The position numbers were made by a program, and so were the translations under genes. Shown here piece after piece: positions 16,906 to 25,132 of a DNA stretch of 64,000 nucleotides. Within the stretch, counting starts at the first letter, position 1; every line of letters starts with the position of its first letter. Under the pieces are notes generated by a model that worked only from the letters and a program-made list of their open reading frames with translations, searched no databases and had not been told where the DNA came from. The DNA is from Paraburkholderia sp. NMBU_R16 (GTDB lineage: Bacteria; Pseudomonadota; Gammaproteobacteria; Burkholderiales; Burkholderiaceae): the NCBI RefSeq assembly GCF_013282575.1, contig NZ_JAAAYE010000001.1, positions 124,001 to 188,000 on the forward strand, in the 5' to 3' direction.

Positions 16906-18020
16906 GCGAGAAGTCACTGCCGCCTTCCGAGAAGCGGCTGCGCGATGCGCGCGCCAAGGGTAACGTCGCACGCAGCGAGCCGCTCGGTGCACTGCTCGTC
17001 CTCGCCGCATCGACGGAGCTTCTCTTTTGGGGACTCGACGCCGCCTGCGAAGCCTGGCTCGAAATAGCGGGCCTGGCGCTGGAGGCGAGCTCGGCCGCGC
17101 GCCCGCTGGCCTCGGCGACGCGCCTCGTGACTGCGTGCGCGCGGCTCATGGTGCCAGTCCTGGCTTGCATCGGCGCGACCGCTTTCGCAGCAACCGTATG
17201 CGGTGCGTGGATGACAGGGTCAATGCATTTCTCGCCGAAAGTGTCGGCGCCGTCGCTCGCACGGCTCGATCCGCTTGCACATTTTCGGCAACTCGTTTCC
17301 GCTCGACATCTCACGGGGCTGGCCATCTCGCTCATCAGCGCCGCGGCACTCGGTATCGCGGCCATGCTCGCACTCGCCGATCGCGTGCAAATCGTGCCGA
17401 TGTTGCTCGCCCGGCAATCGTTGGGAGCGAACTTGCAAGCCGGCGTCGAAACCGCCCATTTCTTGATCCGCGTGCTGCTGGCCGCGTTCGCCGCTCCGGC
17501 ATTCGCCAGTGTATGGCTAGCGAAACGCCATCATCGGCGCGGACTGCGCATGTCACATCGCGACATGAAAGAGGAACTGAAGCAGACCGCCGGCGATCCG
17601 CAAGTCCGGGCGCGCTTGCGCTCGGCGCTCATCGAGGCTTTGCTGGCCCCTGCCGGCCCGACGCTCGGTGCACCTCGTTCGGGCCGCGCGCTCGTGACGA
17701 ATCCCGAGCATATTGCCGTCATGCTCCACTACGACGGCAACACGCAATCGGTGCCGGTCGTCGTTGCCAAAGGCGTGGATGAAGCCGCCCAGGAGATGAT
17801 CGAAGCGGCACAGCTGACCGAGATTCCCGTTTTCCACTTCCGCAAGCTCGCACGGCGGCTTCACGCCGATGTCCAGGTGGAAGCCACGATTCCCGCGGAT
17901 TGCTATCGCGCGGTGGCGATCGTCTACCGGCTCGTGGACGAACTCGATACGCTCGATGCACGCTGTGCCCAACCGATCGAAATCGACGATCTCTTCTTCG
18001 ACGAACGAGCTGAGACGTGA
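16902..18020 (+). CDS. sctU: T3SS substrate-specificity switch protein SctU with NPEH in place of NPTH
   Basis: This 372-residue FlhB/YscU family protein has KSLPPSEKRLRDARAKGNVARSEPL at the N terminus, four membrane helices and a cytoplasmic autocleavage domain. Known members cleave themselves between N and P of NPTH; here residues 267-270 read NPEH. The catalytic asparagine, proline and histidine remain while the threonine is replaced by glutamate. The downstream segment (IAVMLHYDGNTQSVPVVVAKG ... EIPVFHFRKLARRL) is normal. SctU switches export from needle to late substrates. The gene stops at 18020, immediately next to the stop of sctV on the other strand. Confidence 0.94.
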   Translation: MSEKSLPPSEKRLRDARAKGNVARSEPLGALLVLAASTELLFWGLDAACEAWLEIAGLALEASSAARPLASATRLVTACARLMVPVLACIGATAFAATVCGAWMTGSMHFSPKVSAPSLARLDPLAHFRQLVSARHLTGLAISLISAAALGIAAMLALADRVQIVPMLLARQSLGANLQAGVETAHFLIRVLLAAFAAPAFASVWLAKRHHRRGLRMSHRDMKEELKQTAGDPQVRARLRSALIEALLAPAGPTLGAPRSGRALVTNPEHIAVMLHYDGNTQSVPVVVAKGVDEAAQEMIEAAQLTEIPVFHFRKLARRLHADVQVEATIPADCYRAVAIVYRLVDELDTLDARCAQPIEIDDLFFDERAET

Positions 18021-20105
18021 TCATGCCGCATCGCGCGAGATCGTCCCCACCGCGCGCACCCGTTGCGTCGGCGTCAGTTCCGTATAGGCCAGCACGTAGG
18101 CGTCGAATACTTCGTCGCGCAGCAAGAGCCGCAGCGGGCGGCGCAAGTCCTGTGCCGTCAGCACCACCGGTGCCGCGCCATGCTCGTCCGGCGGCCGGCA
18201 CAGTTCGGCCGCGCGCCTCAGTATGCGCCCGGCGGTCTCCGGATCGATCGCGAACGTCCATCCCTGCGCGCTCTGTTGCAACGAACCGCGCAACGTGTCT
18301 TCGAGCGCGCGATCGACGAGGACCGCATGAAGCACGCCGTCGCGCGCGAACTCCTGACATATCTGCGCCTGGAGCGCGAGGCGCACATGCTCGGCGAGCA
18401 TCGCCGTGTCCTTCTCCTTCGGCGCCCAACTGACGAGCGTCTCGACGATGGCGCGTACGTTGCGAATCGATACGCGCTCGCCGACCAGCAACCGCAACAC
18501 TTCGGCGAAACGCGGTAGCGGCATCACCTGCGCCAACTCCTTGGCCGCAGCCGGCGTTTCGCGCTGAAGCCAGCCGAACACGAGTTGCGCTTCATGGATC
18601 CCGACGAAGCGCTCTGCATGGCGATGCAGCACCTGCGTGACGAGCCGCTCGAAATAGTCGACGGCACCGATGCCCGATGCGAGCGCGCCGGCGTCGGTCA
18701 AACGCTCGCGTTCGATCCACACCGCCTTCGCAATGAGCGGGTAGCGCTGCACAACCGCATGTACGCGAAGCGCGTCGTCCGATATCGCCTCTTCCCTGAC
18801 ACACAGGCAGTCGTAGTGAAAGCGTCCATCCGCGGCAGCGACCTCGTGAACGGCGACTTCGTAGGCATCGCCTTCGAGCCGGCGCACACGCTGGATATCG
18901 ATGTTCGGCACGGTCATGCCATGATGCAGCACGAGCCGGTTGCGCGCGCGCCGCGCGGCGCGCGCGAATTGAGCGAACCGCTCGTCGCCGGCCATTTGCT
19001 CCGAGATGAATACGACGATCGGCCGGATCGGCACGATCTGCCGCAAGTCGCATTCGTCAGGGATCGGCGCATCCGGGTGCATTTCCGGCTCGCCCTTACG
19101 GCGGGAATCGACGCCGGCCCACTCGCGGCGCAGGCCGAGCGCACCGAAGCCGAGCATCGATGCCGAGACGAGCGCGAACGCTATCCACGGCATCCCGGGT
19201 ACGGCGGCAAACGCGGCGGCAACGGTGCCGGCGACGATCCATGCCGCCGGCGCCGCCCGCATCTGGCCGAGCACTTCGCGGCCAAGCGTCGTGCCCTGCG
19301 GCGTCTGCGCCTCGCCGCCGCGCGTGATGAGGACAGCCGCGGCGATCGAGATCAACAGCGCCGGGATTTGCGCCATCAGACCGTTGCCGATGGTCAACAC
19401 GGCATAGCGATGAAGCGCCTCGCCAAGCGTCATGTCCTTGTAGACGACGCCGATGGCCATGCCCGCCGTCAGATTGACGATCACGATCACGAATCCCGCC
19501 ACGGCATCGCCCTTCACGAACTTCATGGCGCCGTCCATGGCGCCGTGCATCCGGCTTTCGCGCGCAAGCTCCGCGCGCAGGTGCGCCACCATGTCGGGGC
19601 GAGCGAGGCCGGCGCGTACGTCGGCATCGATGGCCATCTGCCGTCCCGGCATCGAGTCGAGCGAAAAACGCGCGGCCACCTCCGCTACGCGCTCGGCACC
19701 CTTGGTGATGACGACGAACTGCACGACCGCCACGATGAAGAACACGATGGCACCGACGACGACGTGATCGCCGGCGACGAACCGTCCGAATGTTTCGACG
19801 ATCGCCCCTGCGTCGGCGTGCATCAGAATCGAACGGCTCGTGCTGATCTCGAGGCCGAGCCTGAAGAGCGTCGTAAACAGCAGCACCGCCGGGAAGCTCG
19901 AGAAGGCGACTGCATTCGGCAGATAGAGCGAGAGCGCGATGAGTAATAGCGCTGTCGCGATATTGAGTGCGACGAGCGCGTCGATGACCGGGGTCGGCAG
20001 CGGCAGCACCATCATGAACACGACAAGCGCGACGATGATAGCCACGACGGCATCGCTGCGCGCGCCGAATCGATGCAGCCATTCGAGCGTGCGGGCGAAG
20101 GCCAT
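18021..20105 (-). CDS. sctV: T3SS major export apparatus protein SctV
   Basis: This 694-residue FHIPEP-family protein has about eight N-terminal membrane helices (including VVFMMVLPLPTPVIDALVALNIATALLLIALSLYLP and FPAVLLFTTLFRLGLEISTSRSILMH) and a large cytoplasmic domain that forms the nonameric docking ring. ATG 20105 is preferred because it starts just before the first helix and lies 41 nt from an HrpL-like box (20146-20174). An ATG at 20138 would sit almost on the predicted transcription start. It is separated from the rest of the T3SS genes by orientation, is transcribed from the T6SS side, and ends base-to-base with sctU. Confidence 0.95.
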   Translation of the reverse strand: MAFARTLEWLHRFGARSDAVVAIIVALVVFMMVLPLPTPVIDALVALNIATALLLIALSLYLPNAVAFSSFPAVLLFTTLFRLGLEISTSRSILMHADAGAIVETFGRFVAGDHVVVGAIVFFIVAVVQFVVITKGAERVAEVAARFSLDSMPGRQMAIDADVRAGLARPDMVAHLRAELARESRMHGAMDGAMKFVKGDAVAGFVIVIVNLTAGMAIGVVYKDMTLGEALHRYAVLTIGNGLMAQIPALLISIAAAVLITRGGEAQTPQGTTLGREVLGQMRAAPAAWIVAGTVAAAFAAVPGMPWIAFALVSASMLGFGALGLRREWAGVDSRRKGEPEMHPDAPIPDECDLRQIVPIRPIVVFISEQMAGDERFAQFARAARRARNRLVLHHGMTVPNIDIQRVRRLEGDAYEVAVHEVAAADGRFHYDCLCVREEAISDDALRVHAVVQRYPLIAKAVWIERERLTDAGALASGIGAVDYFERLVTQVLHRHAERFVGIHEAQLVFGWLQRETPAAAKELAQVMPLPRFAEVLRLLVGERVSIRNVRAIVETLVSWAPKEKDTAMLAEHVRLALQAQICQEFARDGVLHAVLVDRALEDTLRGSLQQSAQGWTFAIDPETAGRILRRAAELCRPPDEHGAAPVVLTAQDLRRPLRLLLRDEVFDAYVLAYTELTPTQRVRAVGTISRDAA

Positions 20106-20145
20106 GCGCGGCCCGCCCTGAGCATGATTGATATCCATAGCGCAT

Positions 20146-20174
20146 TGAGTAACGCGCGGACCCCGTGCGGTTCC
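20146..20174 (-). promoter_or_regulatory. HrpL-box-like promoter upstream of sctV
   Basis: On the minus strand GGAACC (20174-20169) is followed after 16 nt by TTACTCA (20152-20146). It lies in the 98-bp gap between the tssM stop and sctV. It matches the element at 8955-8982 in both halves and differs by 1 nt in spacing, as the known hrp-box class tolerates (15-16 nt). It would give sctV its own promoter, independent of the long T6SS operon upstream. Confidence 0.6.
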
Positions 20175-20203
20175 CTGGGGTACGCGCTTCAGGCGCGCTA
20201 CGG

Positions 20204-23200
20204 TTAGAGCGTATCGACAAGCTGGAACTTGCTCAGCGCGTCCAATGCGAACGGGTTGACGACGCTGCTGGCTGAGAGATCGAGCGACACTTTTCTGCCG
20301 CCGAAATCGAAGCTCAGACTGAAGCTGTCGGCCCGCTCGCGTGTCAGCTTGCCGAGGTCGAGCAAGCGAAACAGGCGCCACTGGCCCTGCGCATCGACCG
20401 CGCTGCGCCCGTCGGCCGCCGCGGGTGCGAAATCGATCCGCGCCGGCTGCGGTGCCGCAGCGCCAGGCCAGTCGAACGAGACGGCACGTCGCGGATCGTG
20501 CTGATAGTCGAGTGTTTTTCCGGCGAGCGTCAGCACGAAACGCGTCAACGCGGGATCCATCGATTCGGGCGTGAGCGCGAAGCGCACCTGAATCGTCCGG
20601 CTGCCGTCCTGAAAGAACGCTTCGCGAATCGCCGCCGCTTCGCGGAACATCTCGAGCGTCTTCGCCGACATGCCCAGCGCCTTGGCCGACGGTTTCCAGC
20701 TCCAGTGGGGCGTGGACATATCGACGTACTGTTGGATGTTGTTGCGGAAAAATGTATCGATGAGACCGCCGGGGCCGAACACGCGCGTGAAATCGTCGAG
20801 CGTTACGTCGACTTGCGACGTCCTCACGAACGGATAGCGGCCGTCCAGCGCGGCGTGACCGAAGGGCACGACGTTCGCGCGCCATAGCGCGTCGAGGCGC
20901 AGCCGCTCGCCGGCAAGCGTGGCCGCGGTACCGCTTGCCGAGAGTCCGCGCAACATGCCGGCCATCGGCTGGGGCACCCCGAGCGCAGCTTGATCGAGCG
21001 CCGTGAGCGCATCGCCCGGCGGCGCCGGGAGGCCATTCGCATGGGCGGCGTCGGCGGCGTCGAGAAACGCGCCTGCCGCGGCAAGCTCGCGCTGCACCTC
21101 ATCGAGCGCCGACGGCTTACCGTCACCGCCCGAGGCCACGAACCGATGCAACGCTTCGAAATGCCGGTCCACGGGGCGGCCATCCGCGGGGCGGCCATCC
21201 GCGGGGCGGCCATCCGCAGCGCGCCCCTGCGCCACAAGCGCCCCCGAAGCCCCCGGCGCGGGTCCATTCGCCGACTTAGCATGCTTCGCACGCCCTGAGC
21301 CGAACATCGTTCCCGCACGCGCGAGCAGAGTCCGCCATATCGATTGCGTCGCATGCCCGGTGCCCTTGCCGCTGTCGAGGGAGCCAGCCGCATCGCCGGC
21401 CAGCGTCGTTTGCGCGGCCGCCGTCGTTAGAAACATGCGCAGCGGCGAATCGGGCCGTGCCAGGAATTTCACGATCGACGCGCCGTCACTTCCTTTCGGC
21501 AGCGGCCGCAGCGAGACGTCGTTCAGGATGCCGTCCCATGCCGCGATGTAACGGTCGAAATAATAGCGGTCGATGTCGCCGGCCAGCATCGCGCGGCGTG
21601 CGGGATCGCCCGCCGGTGCCACGTTGCGGCCCATCACCCAGGCATTGCGATCGAGCGCTTGCAGGGCCGCGTCGCGCATCGTCAGATACCGTGCGTATCC
21701 CCGGCGCGTGTATGCCCCTGGCACGCCGTCGGTCAGCGGCTTGCCGCTTTTGCGAATGAGGACGAGCCCCGCGTCGTCGCCGCCCATCATGTCGACCGCA
21801 AGCGGCTGCCGCATCGCTTTTTCGAGCTCGGGACGTATCGTGTCGAAGACGCGCTCGGCCACCGGAACCGTACCGATGGCGGCACGCGCGCTCCCGACGA
21901 GCTCCGCATCGAGCCGTACATCGGCCTTGAAGCTGCCGTTCCCGAAGAGCGCGTCGACATGCTCGAGCCAATCGGCTCGCTGCGCGTCGGTGAGCGGCAG
22001 CGAGCACGCGTCGCCGGCAGCCCATGTCCGTACTGCCGTGGCATCGAAGTGGGCTGGATCACCCAGCATCAGATAAACGCGCAGCGTAGCGTAGCGTGCC
22101 CCTACATCGAGCCCCGGAGCCGCCAATGCGCGAGCGAGCCGCCGTGCGACGAACGGCTCGATCGTCGCGCGCAGCAACGCCTGGTACCGCGCCCGGGCAG
22201 CGGTGCCGAGCTGCTCGCTCCGGCTCAGCCCGAAGCGGGAGGCGAGCGGCACACGCGCGTCGCGCTGCGCATAGCCGAGCGGCAGATTCCTCGCGGCATC
22301 GAGCACCGGCAGCATCGAAGCCGGTGCGTCCGAGTCCACGCCGGCGCGGGCCAACTGAGTCAACCTCAGATCAGCGCGCTCGAGGGCCGCTATCGAGGCG
22401 AGATTGCGTTCGTAACTGATCGCAAGGCACGCAGCCACGACGAGCGTGCCAACGGCGATAGCGGCCCAAGCGGCTCGGCGCGCGATGCGCTGCCGGCGCG
22501 TCGACGGAAGCCGCCGGCCAGCGAGGCCTGCCTCCGGAAACACGACTTCACGCAAGAGCCGCTCGATGAAGTAGCCCCGCCGCCGGCCGCTACGCTCGCC
22601 GCGACTCTCGCAGGCGGCCGGCGGAGCCGCCGTGAAGTAGACGCCGCGCAGCATCGCGTCGTCCATGTACGGCGACGTACCGAACGCCTCCTGCAAAAAG
22701 CCGCGCAACGATGGACCGAGCGCCGCGAATCGCACCGGAAATCCATAGATCGGCGCAGCGAGCCCCGGTTCGCCGGACGACGGCAACGATTCGACGACTC
22801 GCGCCTGTAGTCGGCGCACGAGCGCATCGAAGCGGCTGCCGAACGATGCGAGCGGCGAGCCCGCATCGCTATCGAGCTCGAACGTCGTGCCCCACACCTG
22901 AGCCCGCGCACCTTCGTCCAGCGCCTCGAAAAATGGCGCGAAACCCGGTAGCCGGTCGCATCGCGTCACGACGACATAAATAGGAAAGCGAATGCCGAAT
23001 GTGCGATGCATTGCATCGATGCGCTCGCGTATCGATGCGGCCTGGCCCTCGCGCGCCGAAGCGGCGCTGTCCTCCAACCATCCTGCGTCGACCGTTACGA
23101 CGACGCCATCGATGGCGCGCATCCGCCGGGTTTGCCGGAGCTTGCGCAGCAACGCTTGCCAGCCGTCCTTCGCGGCCTGCCCGTGCGGCGAGGCTTCGAT

Positions 23201-23767
23201 GAGGATCGCCTCGTTGGCGAGCCACCAGCGGTGCAGCGTAAGATCGTCGTCGACATCCGCGAGCGCACGCTGATGCGAAAATTCGAGCCCGCTCGCCGCA
23301 AGCATCGCGCTCTTGCCAGTGCCGTGCTCGCCGAGCACGAGATACCACGGCAACTTGCGCGCGCGCCAACGGCCGGCACCCGGTAAACCGTTGCCGCGGA
23401 TCAGCGCGAGCGCGCGGCGAAAGCTGCGCTCGAGCGCCATTCGCGAGCGCCGTGACGTGTCGGCTGCGGCTGCATCGGCCTGCGCCTGACCGTCGTCTTG
23501 CGTTTCGTTGCGCGGCGCCTTGCGCACGATGCGCACATCGCGCAGGCATTGCACGAGCCAACGCCCGAGCGCGAAGGCCGCCCAGCATGCGAAGAGCGCA
23601 ACCACGAGCCACGCGCGTGCCGAGGGGCTGGCAAATGGCGTGCGGCCGTTGTAGCCGACGCGCGGCGCCTGATGCCAAATCAGCGTGAGTCCGAGAAGCA
23701 CCGCCAAGGCCGCAGCGAATGTACGCCAGCTCACGCGTTCAACTATGCGAGGGATCACTTTTCTCAT
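20204..23767 (-). CDS. tssM: T6SS inner-membrane protein TssM (IcmF family)
   Basis: This 1187-residue protein has two N-terminal membrane helices, a Walker A (GEHGTGKS at about 143-150), a third helix near residue 430, and a large periplasmic domain ending in the family's beta-rich C terminus. TssM joins TssL and TssJ in the envelope-spanning complex of the T6SS. The ATG at 23767 is chosen; a GTG at 23803, overlapping the tssL stop region, would add 12 residues. An in-frame 15-bp repeat adds ADGRP copies around residue 855. It is the last gene of the T6SS operon. Confidence 0.94.
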   Translation of the reverse strand: MRKVIPRIVERVSWRTFAAALAVLLGLTLIWHQAPRVGYNGRTPFASPSARAWLVVALFACWAAFALGRWLVQCLRDVRIVRKAPRNETQDDGQAQADAAAADTSRRSRMALERSFRRALALIRGNGLPGAGRWRARKLPWYLVLGEHGTGKSAMLAASGLEFSHQRALADVDDDLTLHRWWLANEAILIEASPHGQAAKDGWQALLRKLRQTRRMRAIDGVVVTVDAGWLEDSAASAREGQAASIRERIDAMHRTFGIRFPIYVVVTRCDRLPGFAPFFEALDEGARAQVWGTTFELDSDAGSPLASFGSRFDALVRRLQARVVESLPSSGEPGLAAPIYGFPVRFAALGPSLRGFLQEAFGTSPYMDDAMLRGVYFTAAPPAACESRGERSGRRRGYFIERLLREVVFPEAGLAGRRLPSTRRQRIARRAAWAAIAVGTLVVAACLAISYERNLASIAALERADLRLTQLARAGVDSDAPASMLPVLDAARNLPLGYAQRDARVPLASRFGLSRSEQLGTAARARYQALLRATIEPFVARRLARALAAPGLDVGARYATLRVYLMLGDPAHFDATAVRTWAAGDACSLPLTDAQRADWLEHVDALFGNGSFKADVRLDAELVGSARAAIGTVPVAERVFDTIRPELEKAMRQPLAVDMMGGDDAGLVLIRKSGKPLTDGVPGAYTRRGYARYLTMRDAALQALDRNAWVMGRNVAPAGDPARRAMLAGDIDRYYFDRYIAAWDGILNDVSLRPLPKGSDGASIVKFLARPDSPLRMFLTTAAAQTTLAGDAAGSLDSGKGTGHATQSIWRTLLARAGTMFGSGRAKHAKSANGPAPGASGALVAQGRAADGRPADGRPADGRPVDRHFEALHRFVASGGDGKPSALDEVQRELAAAGAFLDAADAAHANGLPAPPGDALTALDQAALGVPQPMAGMLRGLSASGTAATLAGERLRLDALWRANVVPFGHAALDGRYPFVRTSQVDVTLDDFTRVFGPGGLIDTFFRNNIQQYVDMSTPHWSWKPSAKALGMSAKTLEMFREAAAIREAFFQDGSRTIQVRFALTPESMDPALTRFVLTLAGKTLDYQHDPRRAVSFDWPGAAAPQPARIDFAPAAADGRSAVDAQGQWRLFRLLDLGKLTRERADSFSLSFDFGGRKVSLDLSASSVVNPFALDALSKFQLVDTL
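21173..21217. repeat. Three tandem 15-bp units inside tssM
   Basis: GGGGCGGCCATCCGC is repeated three times perfectly head to tail (21173, 21188, 21203). In the tssM frame each unit encodes ADGRP, giving a run in a low-complexity alanine/glycine-rich stretch of the periplasmic part. Such a repeat can change copy number by slippage without breaking the frame. Confidence 0.95.
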
Positions 23768-23803
23768 CTCCGACAAGCGCGGCGGACACTGCCCGCCGCG
23801 CAC

Positions 23804-25132
23804 TCATAAGGCCGCGCCCGGCGCAAGCACGGTGATGACGACACGCCTGTTGCGTGCGCGCCCTGCGGCGGAATCGTTCGACGCGATCGGATCGAGCGCG
23901 CCCCGTCCTTGCGCGAGAAAGCGCTCAGGCCTGCCGGCTTCTTCGCGCAGTAGCTCGACGACGGACGACGCGCGTGCCAGCGAGAGTTGCCAGTTGCTTT
24001 GCCCGCTGGAAAGCGGCGGTCGATCGTCCGTATGACCGACGACGATCACGCGATCCGCCGTGCCGTCGAGCGCCGCGCCGATACGCCGGATCAGCGGCAC
24101 GTCATCGGGCCGTACCGTCGCGCGTCCCGACGCAAAGACGCCATCGCTGAGCAGCGTGATGACGGCACGATCGGATGTTCCGCCCACCGTCACCCGCTGG
24201 CTGGCGATCTCGGGCGCGAGCAGCGTGCTCAACCGCTGGCGCAATGCGGTTTCAGTCACCGCGGGTGCGGCCGCAGGCTGCGACGCGGCAGTGGCAAGAC
24301 GCACGGAGCCGAGCGATTGAATCACGGGCTGCGCTTGCTCCTGCAGCCAGTGGTCGAATACGGCCCCCAGTGCGGCGAGAAAAATGAGTACGCCCGATAT
24401 TGCCAGCGCCGTGCCGTTGACGTACCGCCGCCGCGGTAGCGGCGCATGAGCGGCCTGCCATTGGGGCGAAAGCGGCGCGAGCGCACGGCCGCGTTGCGCC
24501 GCGATGAGGCGGCGCAGTGTGTCCCGAATGCGCTCGAGTTCTGCGTGGCCGCGTGGCATCAATCGGTAGCGTCCCGCCATGCCCAGCGACAAGACGATGA
24601 ACAGCAGTTCGAGCGCATCGAGATGGCGCCGCGGCTCCTGCGATAGCCCGTGCAGTATCGTGAAGAAGCGCTCGCCGCCCGACGCTTCGCCGAAAAACGT
24701 CACCAGCAGGCTTCTTGCGGCCCAGGCGCCGCCGCCCCATGGGGTCGCGGCAATCGTCTCGTCGATGAACGTGCACAGGCAGTAACGCGCGATCGTAACG
24801 GTTTCGGCATCGATGCCTTTGGCGGTCGCTTCGTCGCCGAAGGTCTCGATCATCCCGGCGAGACGCGCGCGCAGCGGTTCCAGGGGCTGGGCCGCGCGTG
24901 CGTCGCGCAGCGCCGCACCTGCCTCGATCAGCGCGTGCGCGGCACCGACGAGCGGATTCAGCCCCGATGCGAGCGCGGCTCGGTGATGGGCCTGCGATAA
25001 CGGCGGCAGCTCCGCATCGATCTGCGTCCCGGCCGGCGCCATCTGTTTGTCGGCCACCATCGGGGCGGCTCCGCTTTCCTCCGCTGCGGGCTCCAACGCG
25101 TGAGCCCCCTGCGGGCTCGTATCCTCGGTCAT
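23804..25132 (-). CDS. tssL: T6SS protein TssL (DotU/IcmH) with fused OmpA peptidoglycan-binding domain
   Basis: This 442-residue protein has an N-terminal DotU domain (NPLVGAAHALIEAGAALRD ... CTFIDETIAATPWGGG ... WAARSLLVTFFGEASGGERFF), one membrane helix at about 255-275 and a C-terminal OmpA-like domain with the peptidoglycan-binding HTDDRPP motif. It anchors the TssJLM complex to the cell wall directly, so no separate TagL is needed. ATG 25132 overlaps the tssK stop (ATGA); a GTG at 25147 inside tssK is the alternative. Length is normal for the fused form. Confidence 0.95.
   Translation of the reverse strand: MTEDTSPQGAHALEPAAEESGAAPMVADKQMAPAGTQIDAELPPLSQAHHRAALASGLNPLVGAAHALIEAGAALRDARAAQPLEPLRARLAGMIETFGDEATAKGIDAETVTIARYCLCTFIDETIAATPWGGGAWAARSLLVTFFGEASGGERFFTILHGLSQEPRRHLDALELLFIVLSLGMAGRYRLMPRGHAELERIRDTLRRLIAAQRGRALAPLSPQWQAAHAPLPRRRYVNGTALAISGVLIFLAALGAVFDHWLQEQAQPVIQSLGSVRLATAASQPAAAPAVTETALRQRLSTLLAPEIASQRVTVGGTSDRAVITLLSDGVFASGRATVRPDDVPLIRRIGAALDGTADRVIVVGHTDDRPPLSSGQSNWQLSLARASSVVELLREEAGRPERFLAQGRGALDPIASNDSAAGRARNRRVVITVLAPGAAL

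Noticed and set aside
18585..19946. Long plus-strand frame inside sctV
   Set aside because: sctV is full-length and conserved on the minus strand; the opposite frame is histidine/arginine-rich with no domain.
20105..20138. sctV start at 20138
   Set aside because: It would place the start codon almost on the transcription start predicted from the HrpL-like box, and adds residues before the family's usual start; 20105 is preferred.
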